Part shown: one piece after another, positions 26,535 through 34,836 of the stretch | Position numbering within the stretch: the stretch's first letter is position 1 | Layout: the number at the start of each line of letters is the position of its first letter | Source: Chryseobacterium sp. G0201 | GTDB lineage: Bacteria > Bacteroidota > Bacteroidia > Flavobacteriales > Weeksellaceae | Reading direction: 5' to 3' | DNA: 64,000 bases | Assembly: GCF_003815655.1 (NCBI RefSeq) | Contig: NZ_CP033917.1 | Coordinates: 3,658,001 to 3,722,000 of the forward strand | Notes under the pieces: model-generated | Seen by the model: only the letters and a program-made list of their open reading frames with translations | Told to the model about the DNA's origin: nothing | Databases searched by the model: none | Program-made: the position numbers and the translations under genes

Positions 26535-28529
26535 CTACTGAATAAGGTGCTTGAGGTCAGGATCATTTTTTATCCTTTCCATTTCCTCGGTGATAATGAG
26601 TACGATATCCTTTTTGATCTGCTTGTAATTAGCTTCAATGGTGTCTTTCATTGTATCTTCACCCTGCTCGTTTTCAAAGGATCGGATCTGCGGTATTTTT
26701 TGGTAAGCTTTTGTTTCTTCCGTTACTTTTTCATTATCCACCACAATCTCCGCATGAAAGATTTTCTGCTCAATCCGTTCATCAAAATTGTCAGATACCG
26801 CACCCACGAACACCCCTTGAGTCAGGGTAGATATTTTTGAAGCAGGTATTAAGCTATCCAGTTGAGTAGAAATAGAGGTGGATTTGTCCGTGCGATTTAT
26901 ACTGAGGCTTTGGCGTTTTTGCAGTACTTTTCCAAAACGTTCTGATAAGCTTTTTGCCGTTTCTCCAACCACCTGCCCGCTAAATACATTCCCAATTGTA
27001 TTTTGAATAACCTTACTTTCTTTATCCCCGTAATCGCGGGTTAACTGTGAGTAATCCTGAAAGCCAAGGCAGACGGCAACCTTATTGCTTCTTGCTGTTG
27101 CGATAAGATTATCCAGTCCACGGAAATAAATTGTGGGAAGTTCATCGATAATTACGGAGCTTTTTAGCTGCCCTTTTTTATTTATGAGCTTTACTATTCT
27201 TGAGTTGTATAAACCCAGCGCAGCAGAATAGATATTTTGACGGTCCGGATTATTCCCGACGCAAAGTATTTTGGGTTCTTTGGGATTATTGATATCCAGA
27301 GAAAAATCGTCCCCCGTCATTACCCAGTATAATTGCGGTGAGATCATTCTAGAAAGTGGAATTTTAGCTGAAGCAATCTGACCTTGCAACTGATCCTGAG
27401 CACCGCCCTGCCATGCGTCCATAAAAGGGGAGAGGTAATTTTCCAGATCGGGGTAAGAGGTCAGAACGGTAAAGATGTCGGCGTACTTCTTATTTAATAG
27501 TTCTATAGCGTGCGGAAAGGTGCAGTATTTGCCATCCTGATATATTTTCAAAAACCAGATAATTGCGGCGAAAAGAATAATTGGTGACTCGACGAAAAAA
27601 TCCCCTTGCTTCTGAATCCACGACCTATTAAGATTTAGCATGATCGTATATGCAGATTCGTAAGCATCTGAAATATCTGTCATGAAAGAAGGATTGATCG
27701 GATTGCAGCGATGGCTCTTACGGGGATCATCAAAATTTATCACATAGAATTTTGGTTTTACTTGGTATTTATCGGTATGCTTTAAAAGATGGTTATAGGC
27801 AATGGTAGAAAGATCGTCGAACTTGAAATCGTAGATATACATGGCGAATCCTTTCTCAATTTGTTGTTTGATAAAATTGTTGACTATTGCATAAGATTTA
27901 CCTGAGCCCGGGGTGCCCAGCACCAATGTCGCACGAAAAGGATTGACGATGTTTATCCAGCCATCATGCTGCTTTTTATTATACCAAAATTTAGTTGGAA
28001 GGTTAACAGAATACTCATTTTCCATGAGTTTGGTCTCCTGCATGAAGCTTTCATTTTCGATATTGAATACATCCTCCATCAGATTGGTTTTTAGGAGTCT
28101 GCTCATCCATACGCCAGCCTTCAATAGTGCAATGAAACCTAAGCCCAGAGTTAGAATATAGAGGAGTGTAGCTACATTCAAAGACAGGTGTAGCAAGGGC
28201 GTATTTAGGAAGAACAGGATAAAACCGACTGATAAAGCAGTATAGATTTTTGGCCATGTTATTTTCTCATTTTTTACCCCTTTGGTTCCCAAACAGCTTA
28301 AAGCAAGTAATGCTAAAGCGAAAATTTTGGTATAAAGCGGGTGAGAGAACAATCCTGCGGTACGCTCGAAATTGGTTAGTATTTTATCAATGATGGATAG
28401 TTGACATCCCTGTTCCCGAAAAAACTCATAACAGTACCAATAGCTGTGCATCAGTACTAACAGGATACTTACTGCGCGCATAAATTCTACAATTTTGGCC
28501 AGTCCCCTTAAATCATCTTCTCCCTGCAT
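26535..28529 (-). CDS. mobC: VirD4-like coupling protein (MobC/TraG-type, YWFCY domain)
   Basis: A 664-residue type IV coupling protein. The N-terminus has the YWFCY-type membrane segment (YWYCYEFF, about 30-37) and further transmembrane helices (about 68-80, 98-136). The ATPase domain has Walker A GTPGSGKS (residues 205-212) and a Walker B region VIIDELPT (about 455), and ends in a TraM-recognition-like part. It should bind the relaxosome and pump the nicked strand into the Tra channel at the inner membrane. It is transcribed on the minus strand, separated from mobB/mobA by a 5-kb cargo island. A 10-bp-phased repeat array lies 60-100 bp upstream of its start. Confidence 0.93.
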   Translation of the reverse strand: MQGEDDLRGLAKIVEFMRAVSILLVLMHSYWYCYEFFREQGCQLSIIDKILTNFERTAGLFSHPLYTKIFALALLALSCLGTKGVKNEKITWPKIYTALSVGFILFFLNTPLLHLSLNVATLLYILTLGLGFIALLKAGVWMSRLLKTNLMEDVFNIENESFMQETKLMENEYSVNLPTKFWYNKKQHDGWINIVNPFRATLVLGTPGSGKSYAIVNNFIKQQIEKGFAMYIYDFKFDDLSTIAYNHLLKHTDKYQVKPKFYVINFDDPRKSHRCNPINPSFMTDISDAYESAYTIMLNLNRSWIQKQGDFFVESPIILFAAIIWFLKIYQDGKYCTFPHAIELLNKKYADIFTVLTSYPDLENYLSPFMDAWQGGAQDQLQGQIASAKIPLSRMISPQLYWVMTGDDFSLDINNPKEPKILCVGNNPDRQNIYSAALGLYNSRIVKLINKKGQLKSSVIIDELPTIYFRGLDNLIATARSNKVAVCLGFQDYSQLTRDYGDKESKVIQNTIGNVFSGQVVGETAKSLSERFGKVLQKRQSLSINRTDKSTSISTQLDSLIPASKISTLTQGVFVGAVSDNFDERIEQKIFHAEIVVDNEKVTEETKAYQKIPQIRSFENEQGEDTMKDTIEANYKQIKKDIVLIITEEMERIKNDPDLKHLIQ

Positions 28530-28590
28530 TACTTTAGATTTAATGTTAGAAAAGTGAAAGTAAAGTGAGATTATAGCATTTATTGCCTAT

Positions 28591-28630
28591 TGGCAGCCAG
28601 TGGCTTTATATGGCTTTTATTGGCTTTACT
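28591..28630. repeat. 10-bp-phased TGGC direct repeats, locus 2
   Basis: Four units begin exactly 10 bp apart: TGGCAGCCAG, TGGCTTTATA, TGGCTTTTAT, TGGCTTTACT. They lie 62-101 bp upstream of the mobC start in the same orientation, and at nearly the same distance, as locus 1 relative to the Xis-like gene. A shared regulator is the simplest reading. Confidence 0.65.
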
Positions 28631-28958
28631 TTATTGAGAAAAGGAGTCACAATTACGGTTATTACTCGGAGGAAAGAATTCAAATTAGCAATCGAGATCA
28701 GATGCATTTTAGAAATTTGTTCGCATTGTAATAAGAACATGCGGTCATAGGTAGTGTTATTTATTAGTATGGGAATTACGAATCTCGGTGAAATAAGCTT
28801 TTCATCCGGCCTACTACCGCGTACGTCCTGAATACAGGCAGTTTGGTCCTTTTGACTGTTTTCCCGCTTGGATTTGTAGTTAAGACTTTGAATATTACGC
28901 CGGATTTGAATAAAGCTATTTAGCGTATCCGATCCTGAAGAATAAATCAAAAAACTAA
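28631..28958. other. Noncoding gap between mobC and the toxin-like gene
   Basis: A 328-bp stretch between divergent genes. A minus-strand frame across it (28606-28983) has no family features and overlaps the start of the lipoprotein gene, so I read it as noncoding. It should contain the promoter of the 28959 gene; no clear TAnnTTTG was found. Confidence 0.45.
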
Positions 28959-30746
28959 ATGAAGAAAAAATTAACTCTTTCAAAGGGTAGAGTTGCCCTT
29001 TGCCTAATTCTGTTATGTTTTGTGATGCAATCTTGCAGAAAAGACCATTTAATGCCAGGTCAGGGAATCTTAGATCAAAACCTAAAAAGTGTCAGCGAAG
29101 CCAGGCAGCATTTTGAGCGGAACGTGGGGAACCGGAAGGGGAACGCTGAACTGAATGCATATTTGAAAACCAAAACCCCTGTTTGGAAAAATTCATATTT
29201 TGTCACAGTTGATGGTTTAAGTGTTCTTAAGGTACCTTTAAAATTTGATAATATCTTTTGGGTTTTAGACGAGAAAACTCATGCCACAATGCCCTACGAT
29301 AATTTAAATTATTTATATTTCTATAAAGACTCAACGTTCAATATTAAGACAGAATGGGTAAGCCTTTTTCCTGATGCAGCCTGGTGCTATGGAGCAAGGG
29401 ATAGCTATACAGGCCGTGCTGTTATTAGAGACTGGGATGGAAACTTATTAAAGGCATATTCCTATGAAAAGGGACAGCAACCGGTAGCTTATCATGTTAA
29501 ATCTACGCCAGTAAAAACTACTTTAAGCAGTAAAGGTACATCAGGTAAGGGAAAAATAATGTCTGCGGAAAATGAGGAGCCTTTAGGTATCACTTGCTGG
29601 TCTAATCCGATTACGCAGTGTTCTACCTGTCCTGTAGTGCAGACAGCACCTTCAAATGGAAATACATGCGCGCTTCCAGGCCAAACCACTACAGTTTGTA
29701 CGACTGTTGGATATGATGTGAATTGTGTTTCTGGTCCATTTTATCCAAATCCCATAACTTCACTTCCATCTGGCGGGAGTAGTTCAGGCTCAAACCCGGG
29801 AGCTGAACCGAGTTCAGGCTCTTCTGGAGGTGGGGGCGGGTATGCACCGAATGCTCCTTGTAGTTCCAGTATTACGCAGGCAGTCCAAGGTCCCAATGGT
29901 TTAATTATACCGTGTTCATGGACAGTACCATTTATACCTGCAAGCTTAGAAGATGACGGCAGTTATACTTATCAACTTACAGATGAAGATTTGCAGATTA
30001 TTAGGGATGTTCAGACTGAAAATGGAGTCGCGGACGCTTTTATAGCGAATCCAAGCGATTGTTATGGTACAAACAGAATGGGGAATGTGAAATTTAATGG
30101 TACATTGGAACATTGGATGATCCAGTTTGAATATTTAGCTGAACACCCGTACGTCGGTTTGCGGGAATATTCTATTCCAGGAAGCGGTCCGACTGGTGGC
30201 AGGGGATTTGCCGATATTGTAAATATAAGTTCTAGTGAAATATTTGAAATTAAACCTATTACCACATCTGTAGCCACAGCTACAGCGGAAGTTGAAAATT
30301 ATATTAACCACGCAAAAATAAGCTGCCAATCTTCAGCAGGTCCTTGGAGAGAAGGATATAATTATCCAATAAGGGTATGGCCACACCCGACTAAACCGGG
30401 AAAATTTTTGAAAGTTGAGCTTACGTCCCTGGGTGTGATCCAATACAGTACGGAAGAGACTTATAACCTGCCGCAGACCTTGCCGGTATTTATGCCACAG
30501 AGTTATGCTGATAAACTAAAGAATTTTGTTCGGTCATTGGCACAAAATACCAGTAATCTAGAAGCTAAAGTAATTACTTATTTAAGGCAAAACCCTGAAA
30601 TGGTGGCCTACATTAAAGGAGCTGCAATTGGAATTGTGATAGCAACAATTGTTGAAGATATTATTACTTTAGGGGTGGGAATAGCAGATGATTGGGCGAG
30701 TTTTGTAATCGCCAGAACCATGTGGCGTGTAGCCGCTGCAATTTAA
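28959..30746 (+). CDS. Lipoprotein with C-terminal PD-(D/E)XK-like nuclease domain (putative toxin)
   Basis: A 595-residue protein. The N-terminus is a lipoprotein signal with lipobox VMQSC (Cys26), so it should be anchored in an envelope membrane. Residues about 35-190 form a domain I do not recognise. A Cys-rich stretch (about 210-255) and a Ser/Gly-rich linker (about 268-300) lead to the C-terminal part. There, Asp419 (GFADIV) and Glu430-x-Lys432 (EIFEIKP) give the D-x10-E-x-K signature of restriction-like nuclease toxins, followed by EVENYINHAK as in that toxin group. A hydrophobic stretch lies near 550-575. The next gene follows after 8 bp and is probably its immunity protein. Toxin function is inferred from motif and layout. 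The lipoprotein carrier is unusual: such domains usually sit on RHS or WapA proteins. Confidence 0.65.
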   Translation: MKKKLTLSKGRVALCLILLCFVMQSCRKDHLMPGQGILDQNLKSVSEARQHFERNVGNRKGNAELNAYLKTKTPVWKNSYFVTVDGLSVLKVPLKFDNIFWVLDEKTHATMPYDNLNYLYFYKDSTFNIKTEWVSLFPDAAWCYGARDSYTGRAVIRDWDGNLLKAYSYEKGQQPVAYHVKSTPVKTTLSSKGTSGKGKIMSAENEEPLGITCWSNPITQCSTCPVVQTAPSNGNTCALPGQTTTVCTTVGYDVNCVSGPFYPNPITSLPSGGSSSGSNPGAEPSSGSSGGGGGYAPNAPCSSSITQAVQGPNGLIIPCSWTVPFIPASLEDDGSYTYQLTDEDLQIIRDVQTENGVADAFIANPSDCYGTNRMGNVKFNGTLEHWMIQFEYLAEHPYVGLREYSIPGSGPTGGRGFADIVNISSSEIFEIKPITTSVATATAEVENYINHAKISCQSSAGPWREGYNYPIRVWPHPTKPGKFLKVELTSLGVIQYSTEETYNLPQTLPVFMPQSYADKLKNFVRSLAQNTSNLEAKVITYLRQNPEMVAYIKGAAIGIVIATIVEDIITLGVGIADDWASFVIARTMWRVAAAI

Positions 30747-30754
30747 TAACATAG

Positions 30755-31918
30755 ATGTATAAAAATATGACTTTAATAGATGTAGATCTTTGGAGCAAAT
30801 TATTAAAGATGGATTTTAGCCTTGAGGTATCGACGGAATTTTTAAAAATTGCCGATACCCAGCTTTCTTCGATTTTTGAAAAAGAAACTGGACTAAAGGT
30901 AGGGCATAATATGCAAATTAATTGGTCTGCGAGAGAGGGTATTTTTATTCAAGGCGGTATTCCTGTTTGTTCTGCAGTAAGTAACCAAGTTGTTATGTTA
31001 GAGAATGGGCGGCTGTCCATTTATTCTAAGATTTCTGCGCAACTGTCTTTTAAATATGGTCGCTTAAATATTTTTATATGTTGGTCTTCTAAAACTGGAT
31101 TGTCCTATACGCTTGGGTCAACCGGTATTGATACTGACGACATAGAATTTTGGATTGAGGGGCTTGACGTCGAAAAATGCCATAGCTATATAAATCCTGA
31201 TTTGGCTAATTTAATTGTATGGCCTGATCTTTTTGCTGCTGATTTTCAAAAGAAAATGGATGTGGCAATCAGTATTCCTTTTGTTGAATGTATGAATGCA
31301 CAACTTACTCCCATATTTGAAAATAGAACTGGCATAAAGGTTAAGAACCTGATTTCATTGTACATCAATAAAGATTATCCTTTTCTTTACGAAAAATCTG
31401 AAATTAGTAAATTGTCAATAGCTTTGAATGTTAACAGTCATATTAGTGCAATTGATATTTTATGGAAATCAAAGTCAAAAAAAATCTATGGTTTACAAGA
31501 TGGTGATATTGATTGCCAAGACATTGAGTTTTGGTTTGGTAATTTGAATATTATTGAATACCATAAACAAATGAATCCATACGGTTATACATTGCCTTTT
31601 AAGCTTAAGGATTTAAGTTATAGGCTTATCGTTAATAGGATACAAATAGAATGTTATGTGACATTGACGCTAAAAAAAGAAGAAACTGATAATGCAGATA
31701 AGTATGCTACTGAAATTACCAGTTTTATCGGAATGTTTAATGAGAAAGCCCTCGCAAAAAGTAAAGAAAACGGGGTTGTACATAACTTTAGTTTTAGTAT
31801 AAAGGAGAATATAATTGACCTCCAAATTGATATTGGTAGTGCAGGTGCCGATTTTTTCAAGAAGCTATTTAGATATCTTTCAGATTTGAACGTTTTTGAC
31901 GAAGTAGTGGTTGACTAG
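30755..31918 (+). CDS. Putative immunity protein with internal duplication
   Basis: A 387-residue cytoplasmic protein (no signal peptide) that I cannot place in a named family. It holds two related halves: LSSIFEKETGLKV (about 36-48) matches LTPIFENRTGIKVK (about 185-198), and DDIEFWIEGLDVEKCHSYINP matches QDIEFWFGNLNIIEYHKQMNP. A third, more divergent segment ends the protein. It starts 8 bp after the nuclease lipoprotein gene, the classic spacing of a toxin-immunity pair, and is followed by a terminator. Neutralising the upstream nuclease is the best guess. The region is more AT-rich than the tra genes, pointing to separate acquisition. Confidence 0.55.
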   Translation: MYKNMTLIDVDLWSKLLKMDFSLEVSTEFLKIADTQLSSIFEKETGLKVGHNMQINWSAREGIFIQGGIPVCSAVSNQVVMLENGRLSIYSKISAQLSFKYGRLNIFICWSSKTGLSYTLGSTGIDTDDIEFWIEGLDVEKCHSYINPDLANLIVWPDLFAADFQKKMDVAISIPFVECMNAQLTPIFENRTGIKVKNLISLYINKDYPFLYEKSEISKLSIALNVNSHISAIDILWKSKSKKIYGLQDGDIDCQDIEFWFGNLNIIEYHKQMNPYGYTLPFKLKDLSYRLIVNRIQIECYVTLTLKKEETDNADKYATEITSFIGMFNEKALAKSKENGVVHNFSFSIKENIIDLQIDIGSAGADFFKKLFRYLSDLNVFDEVVVD

Positions 31919-31927
31919 CTATTGAAA

Positions 31928-31958
31928 CATAAAGGGCTACCTTCGGAAGCCCTTTATG
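31928..31958. terminator. Bidirectional terminator between convergent genes
   Basis: CATAAAGGGCT (31928-31938) pairs perfectly with AGCCCTTTATG (31948-31958) around a 9-nt loop, between the converging immunity-like and TlpA-like genes. Confidence 0.85.
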
Positions 31959-31979
31959 TCTTTCACTTTTAATGTAAAT

Positions 31980-33065
31980 TTAATTATGACTTATTTTTTT
32001 TCGTATTTCTGAAATATCACTCCCAATGTATTTTATTTTTCCTTTTGGATCAATAACTAAGTTATACGGAATTTCTTTCACGTTGTACGATATTGGCAGC
32101 TTTGAACCAAATCCTTCTAAATCAGATAAGTTTACCCACGGCATTTTTTCTTGCTTTAACGCTGTAATCCATGCGGCCCTATTGTCATCCAGGGATATGC
32201 TGATAAATTCAACCCTTTTGTTCTGAGAGGTTTTTTTATATATTTTTTTTAGCTCTTGAATTTCATTTCTGCAGGGAATGCACCAACTTGCCCAAAAATT
32301 CACGACAACATATTTACCGCGGTAATCTTTTAATTTTTTAACAGATCCTGATCTAGTTAAAGATGTAAAATCGGGTGCTTTTTCACCAACTGATAGTATT
32401 TTTTTACCACTTTTTATTTTGGCTTCGATCACTTTGCCCAAGGAATTTTTTCTTAAATCAGGAGATAACTCATCAAACAACCTTTTAGTGACCGCAAGTT
32501 CAAAATTGTCAAAATTATCATCTAATACGTAGAGAGCCCAATACTTATTTGGATTACTCCTTACTATTGAATCTTCAATAAACTTATTTTCTATTAATTG
32601 GTAAGCTCTTTTTTGCCCGTCCAGTTTTCTATATTCACTAATATTATTGACCTTTTTAGATCTTTTTAATTTATCATCAATCAATTCTGTTAATGAATCC
32701 AATATGTTTTTTCTTTTAGACCATAGCTCATGAATAGGATTCTCTCCATTGTCTTCAATTTTGATGTTTTTTATATCATTAAAGTCGCCGTAAATTTTTA
32801 TGAGTCCGTCTTTTATGACAAAACTAGCTATAAACTTACTGCCTATAATTGCATAAATTCCTGCTTCATCAACAGATCCTTCAATTTTGAAAATACCATC
32901 GATTGTCTGTAGAGAATGTATTTTTTTTTCTGAGCCTAACTTATACAAAGATACTTTACCACTTAGGTTTTTAAGATTAACGTCAATGGTATATTTATAT
33001 GCAAGGGAAGTATACACAGAGCTTAGTGTAATAATTACTATCAAGATTATTTTTTTTATTACCAT
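31980..33065 (-). CDS. TlpA-type periplasmic thiol-disulfide oxidoreductase
   Basis: With the ATG at 33065 (361 residues; a TTG at 33074 is less likely) the protein starts with a signal peptide (MVIKKIILIVIITLSSVYTS). The N-terminal ~100 residues resemble the DUF4369 beta domain found in Bacteroidetes thioredoxins. A helical part (about 110-215) follows. The C-terminal thioredoxin/TlpA domain (about 220-360) has FWASWCIPC, with the WCxPC redox centre near residue 260, and a cis-Pro segment EIPYNLVID. It should reduce or rearrange disulfides in the periplasm. The gene directly upstream encodes a six-cysteine GG-leader peptide, a natural substrate candidate. Confidence 0.88.
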   Translation of the reverse strand: MVIKKIILIVIITLSSVYTSLAYKYTIDVNLKNLSGKVSLYKLGSEKKIHSLQTIDGIFKIEGSVDEAGIYAIIGSKFIASFVIKDGLIKIYGDFNDIKNIKIEDNGENPIHELWSKRKNILDSLTELIDDKLKRSKKVNNISEYRKLDGQKRAYQLIENKFIEDSIVRSNPNKYWALYVLDDNFDNFELAVTKRLFDELSPDLRKNSLGKVIEAKIKSGKKILSVGEKAPDFTSLTRSGSVKKLKDYRGKYVVVNFWASWCIPCRNEIQELKKIYKKTSQNKRVEFISISLDDNRAAWITALKQEKMPWVNLSDLEGFGSKLPISYNVKEIPYNLVIDPKGKIKYIGSDISEIRKKISHN

Positions 33066-33071
33066 ATGCTC

Positions 33072-33079
33072 CAAATATA
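33072..33079 (-). promoter_or_regulatory. -7 promoter element TATATTTG before the TlpA gene
   Basis: On the minus strand TATATTTG (33079 to 33072) ends 6 bp before the ATG at 33065. If used, the mRNA would be leaderless or nearly so. No good -33 TTTG is at the expected spacing. The box directly follows the terminator of the peptide gene. Confidence 0.4.
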
Positions 33080-33106
33080 AAAGATCTGCAACAATAGTTA
33101 CAGATC
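33079..33106 (-). terminator. Terminator of the cysteine-rich peptide gene
   Basis: On the minus strand GATCTGTAAC pairs with GTTGCAGATC (one mismatch) around a 4-nt loop (33106-33083), then TTTTAT. It separates the peptide gene from tlpA. Confidence 0.65.
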
Positions 33107-33128
33107 CTTTTTTTCTTATTTGTACTTC

Positions 33129-33356
33129 TTAAGGATTACTAGGCCAGCAGCTATTGCCAACACAGTAATTACCTGAACAACATGATTTTTTCGAGCCACA
33201 GGCTTGGCCACGAGCGGCGCATTTAGTTCCATAGTCGTCATCGCTATCGCCGATTTCACCACCACTGTTACCACCACCGTCTGTGAGACCTCCTTTCATG
33301 AACTTCAGTTCATTTCTTGTGAGCTTTGTTCCAAAGAGCATTACATTTTTTTTCAT
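33129..33356 (-). CDS. GG-leader peptide with inhibitor-cystine-knot-like cysteine pattern
   Basis: A 75-residue precursor. The leader has the double-glycine consensus LTRNELKFMKGG (Leu12, Glu16, Leu17, Met20, Gly22-Gly23), the cleavage signal of peptidase-containing ABC exporters. A Gly/Asp-rich spacer (24-45) leads to a core with six cysteines at 46, 53, 59, 60, 65 and 70: C-x6-C-x5-CC-x4-C-x4-C. This is the spacing of knottins (inhibitor cystine knot). Mature product would be ~52 residues or less with three disulfides. A TlpA-type oxidoreductase gene follows on the same strand. No exporter or modifying enzyme is in the window. Antimicrobial or signalling function is inference; a chance cysteine spacing cannot be excluded. 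Confidence 0.72.
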   Translation of the reverse strand: MKKNVMLFGTKLTRNELKFMKGGLTDGGGNSGGEIGDSDDDYGTKCAARGQACGSKKSCCSGNYCVGNSCWPSNP

Positions 33357-33377
33357 AATAAAAATATTTATTTAGAT

Positions 33378-33405
33378 AGCCTTTTGATGCTAAGGCTTTT
33401 AAGCC
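33378..33405 (-). promoter_or_regulatory. Alternative hairpins in the leader of the peptide gene
   Basis: GGCTT-TT-AAGCC (33394-33405) and AGCCTT (33378-33383) / AAGGCT (33392-33397) share bases and cannot form together. They lie 22-50 nt upstream of the peptide start and could act as a switch in its 5' leader. Confidence 0.35.
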
Positions 33406-33501
33406 GGAATGAATTGCAATTTAAGAATTTTATAAACACGAATCTTAAATGAGTAGCTTTTCAGCCAATTGGAGAAGTTTGCTTTTTTTATAGTACTGAA
33501 T

Positions 33502-34836
33502 TTACTTTTGGCTTCCACGCTTTCGCTTTTTCTTCTTAATTTGATTCTCAAAGTTTAATTCTTCAAAGTCATCACCAAGAACTTCAGGAAGTAAACCTCC
33601 AAAAGATTCCATGAAGCTAGTTTCGTCATGTGAGAACACAGGCTCATTTTTATCAAGAAAATCAAAAATAGGATGTGCTTTTTCAACAATATTTTGATCT
33701 CCAGATTGCGTTTTTAAAGATGTTTTTACCGGTTCAGTATTTTTGAATTGGGGCTTCTGGTTGTTACTCCACCATTCATTAAATACATTAGCCGAAAAAT
33801 TTTTACCTAAACGAGATCCGTTCCATACTATTTTAGAATTGTGATCAATAAAGGTAATGCCATATATACGTCCATCCAGATTTCGCCGAACCACTGTATT
33901 GATGCCCTGTTCAAGTAATTGCTGTTTGAAACCTTTCTCACCCTCGGCGGTATGCATTGCAACATCTATGGAATCTATAAGTATAGTTTTTGTCTTTTCT
34001 TTTTTAAGGACTTCCTGGTTTTGTTCAAAATGGCTTTGAAGCTTTAAGTATCCTGCATCTTTTCCAAATAGAGATGCCTTAAAAGGGTTACTGACCTTTT
34101 CTTTATTTTCATTGAGGGCAAAATATACCAGTCCCTGCTTAGCTTTGCCCTGTAATTCACCTTTAACTTCTTCAGCAGTAATGTTGAAGAGTGACAATAG
34201 AGTATTGTATTCTCCTAAACTTTGAAAGCGGTAATGTTTTGGTAAGTACCGCACCACAGCGGCAAGCTGGCTCTTAATATCCCCCTTTTTATAATCTACA
34301 AGACTGAAAATTTTTTCATTTTGAGATAGGCTCTGTTCTGTCGCAGCAATCAAATTATATTTTTTTTCAATGGTTCTGCAAATTTCCATTGAGCGGGGAT
34401 GGTCAAATTTATCTGAAATTTTTTTTCCATCCAAGGTTACACAGGTTGATACGATATGAATGTGAGTGCGCTCGGTATCGGTATGTTTGAACACAACAAA
34501 AGGCTGTTGTCCATAGCCCATTTCTGTCATATATTGCTGCGCTATGGATATGAACTGTTCATCGTTAACTTTATCTTTAGGATCAGGATTCAATGAAATA
34601 TGTAATACAGGCTTCTCTACTTTATGGTTTGCTGTGAGGTAGAACTCAAAGGAACGGTATAATTGTGACGCTGAATATTTGCCATTTACTGTTTCAGCTA
34701 TCCTTTGTGTGAATAAAATTTGGCCATTTTCCTTGTCTACTTTTTGTTGATTATAGATGAGTGCTCCCAACATATTTGCTCCTTTACCAATTTTTGCAAC
34801 CATTTTATCAGTCTTATTTAAGGTGTTTGGTTTCAA
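33502..34836 (-). CDS. mobB: Relaxase / mobilisation nuclease (MobB)
   Basis: A 444-residue relaxase of the Bacteroidetes conjugative-element type. The metal-binding histidine triad is seen as His118, His125 and His127 (HTDTERTHIHIV), and a candidate nucleophile tyrosine is in GALIYN (Tyr28). The N-terminal ~250 residues form the nuclease domain; the Lys-rich C-terminus (KKKKRKRGSQK) probably contacts DNA or the coupling protein. It should nick oriT and stay attached to the 5' end during transfer. It overlaps mobA by 23 bp, so both are co-transcribed from the oriT-proximal side. Confidence 0.92.
   Translation of the reverse strand: MKPNTLNKTDKMVAKIGKGANMLGALIYNQQKVDKENGQILFTQRIAETVNGKYSASQLYRSFEFYLTANHKVEKPVLHISLNPDPKDKVNDEQFISIAQQYMTEMGYGQQPFVVFKHTDTERTHIHIVSTCVTLDGKKISDKFDHPRSMEICRTIEKKYNLIAATEQSLSQNEKIFSLVDYKKGDIKSQLAAVVRYLPKHYRFQSLGEYNTLLSLFNITAEEVKGELQGKAKQGLVYFALNENKEKVSNPFKASLFGKDAGYLKLQSHFEQNQEVLKKEKTKTILIDSIDVAMHTAEGEKGFKQQLLEQGINTVVRRNLDGRIYGITFIDHNSKIVWNGSRLGKNFSANVFNEWWSNNQKPQFKNTEPVKTSLKTQSGDQNIVEKAHPIFDFLDKNEPVFSHDETSFMESFGGLLPEVLGDDFEELNFENQIKKKKRKRGSQK

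Noticed and set aside
28591..28630. CRISPR array
   Set aside because: The repeat unit is only 10 bp with no spacers; no cas genes are present in the window.
28606..28983. 125-codon minus-strand frame between mobC and the lipoprotein gene
   Set aside because: It overlaps the lipoprotein signal sequence and the repeat array and shows no domain; judged spurious.
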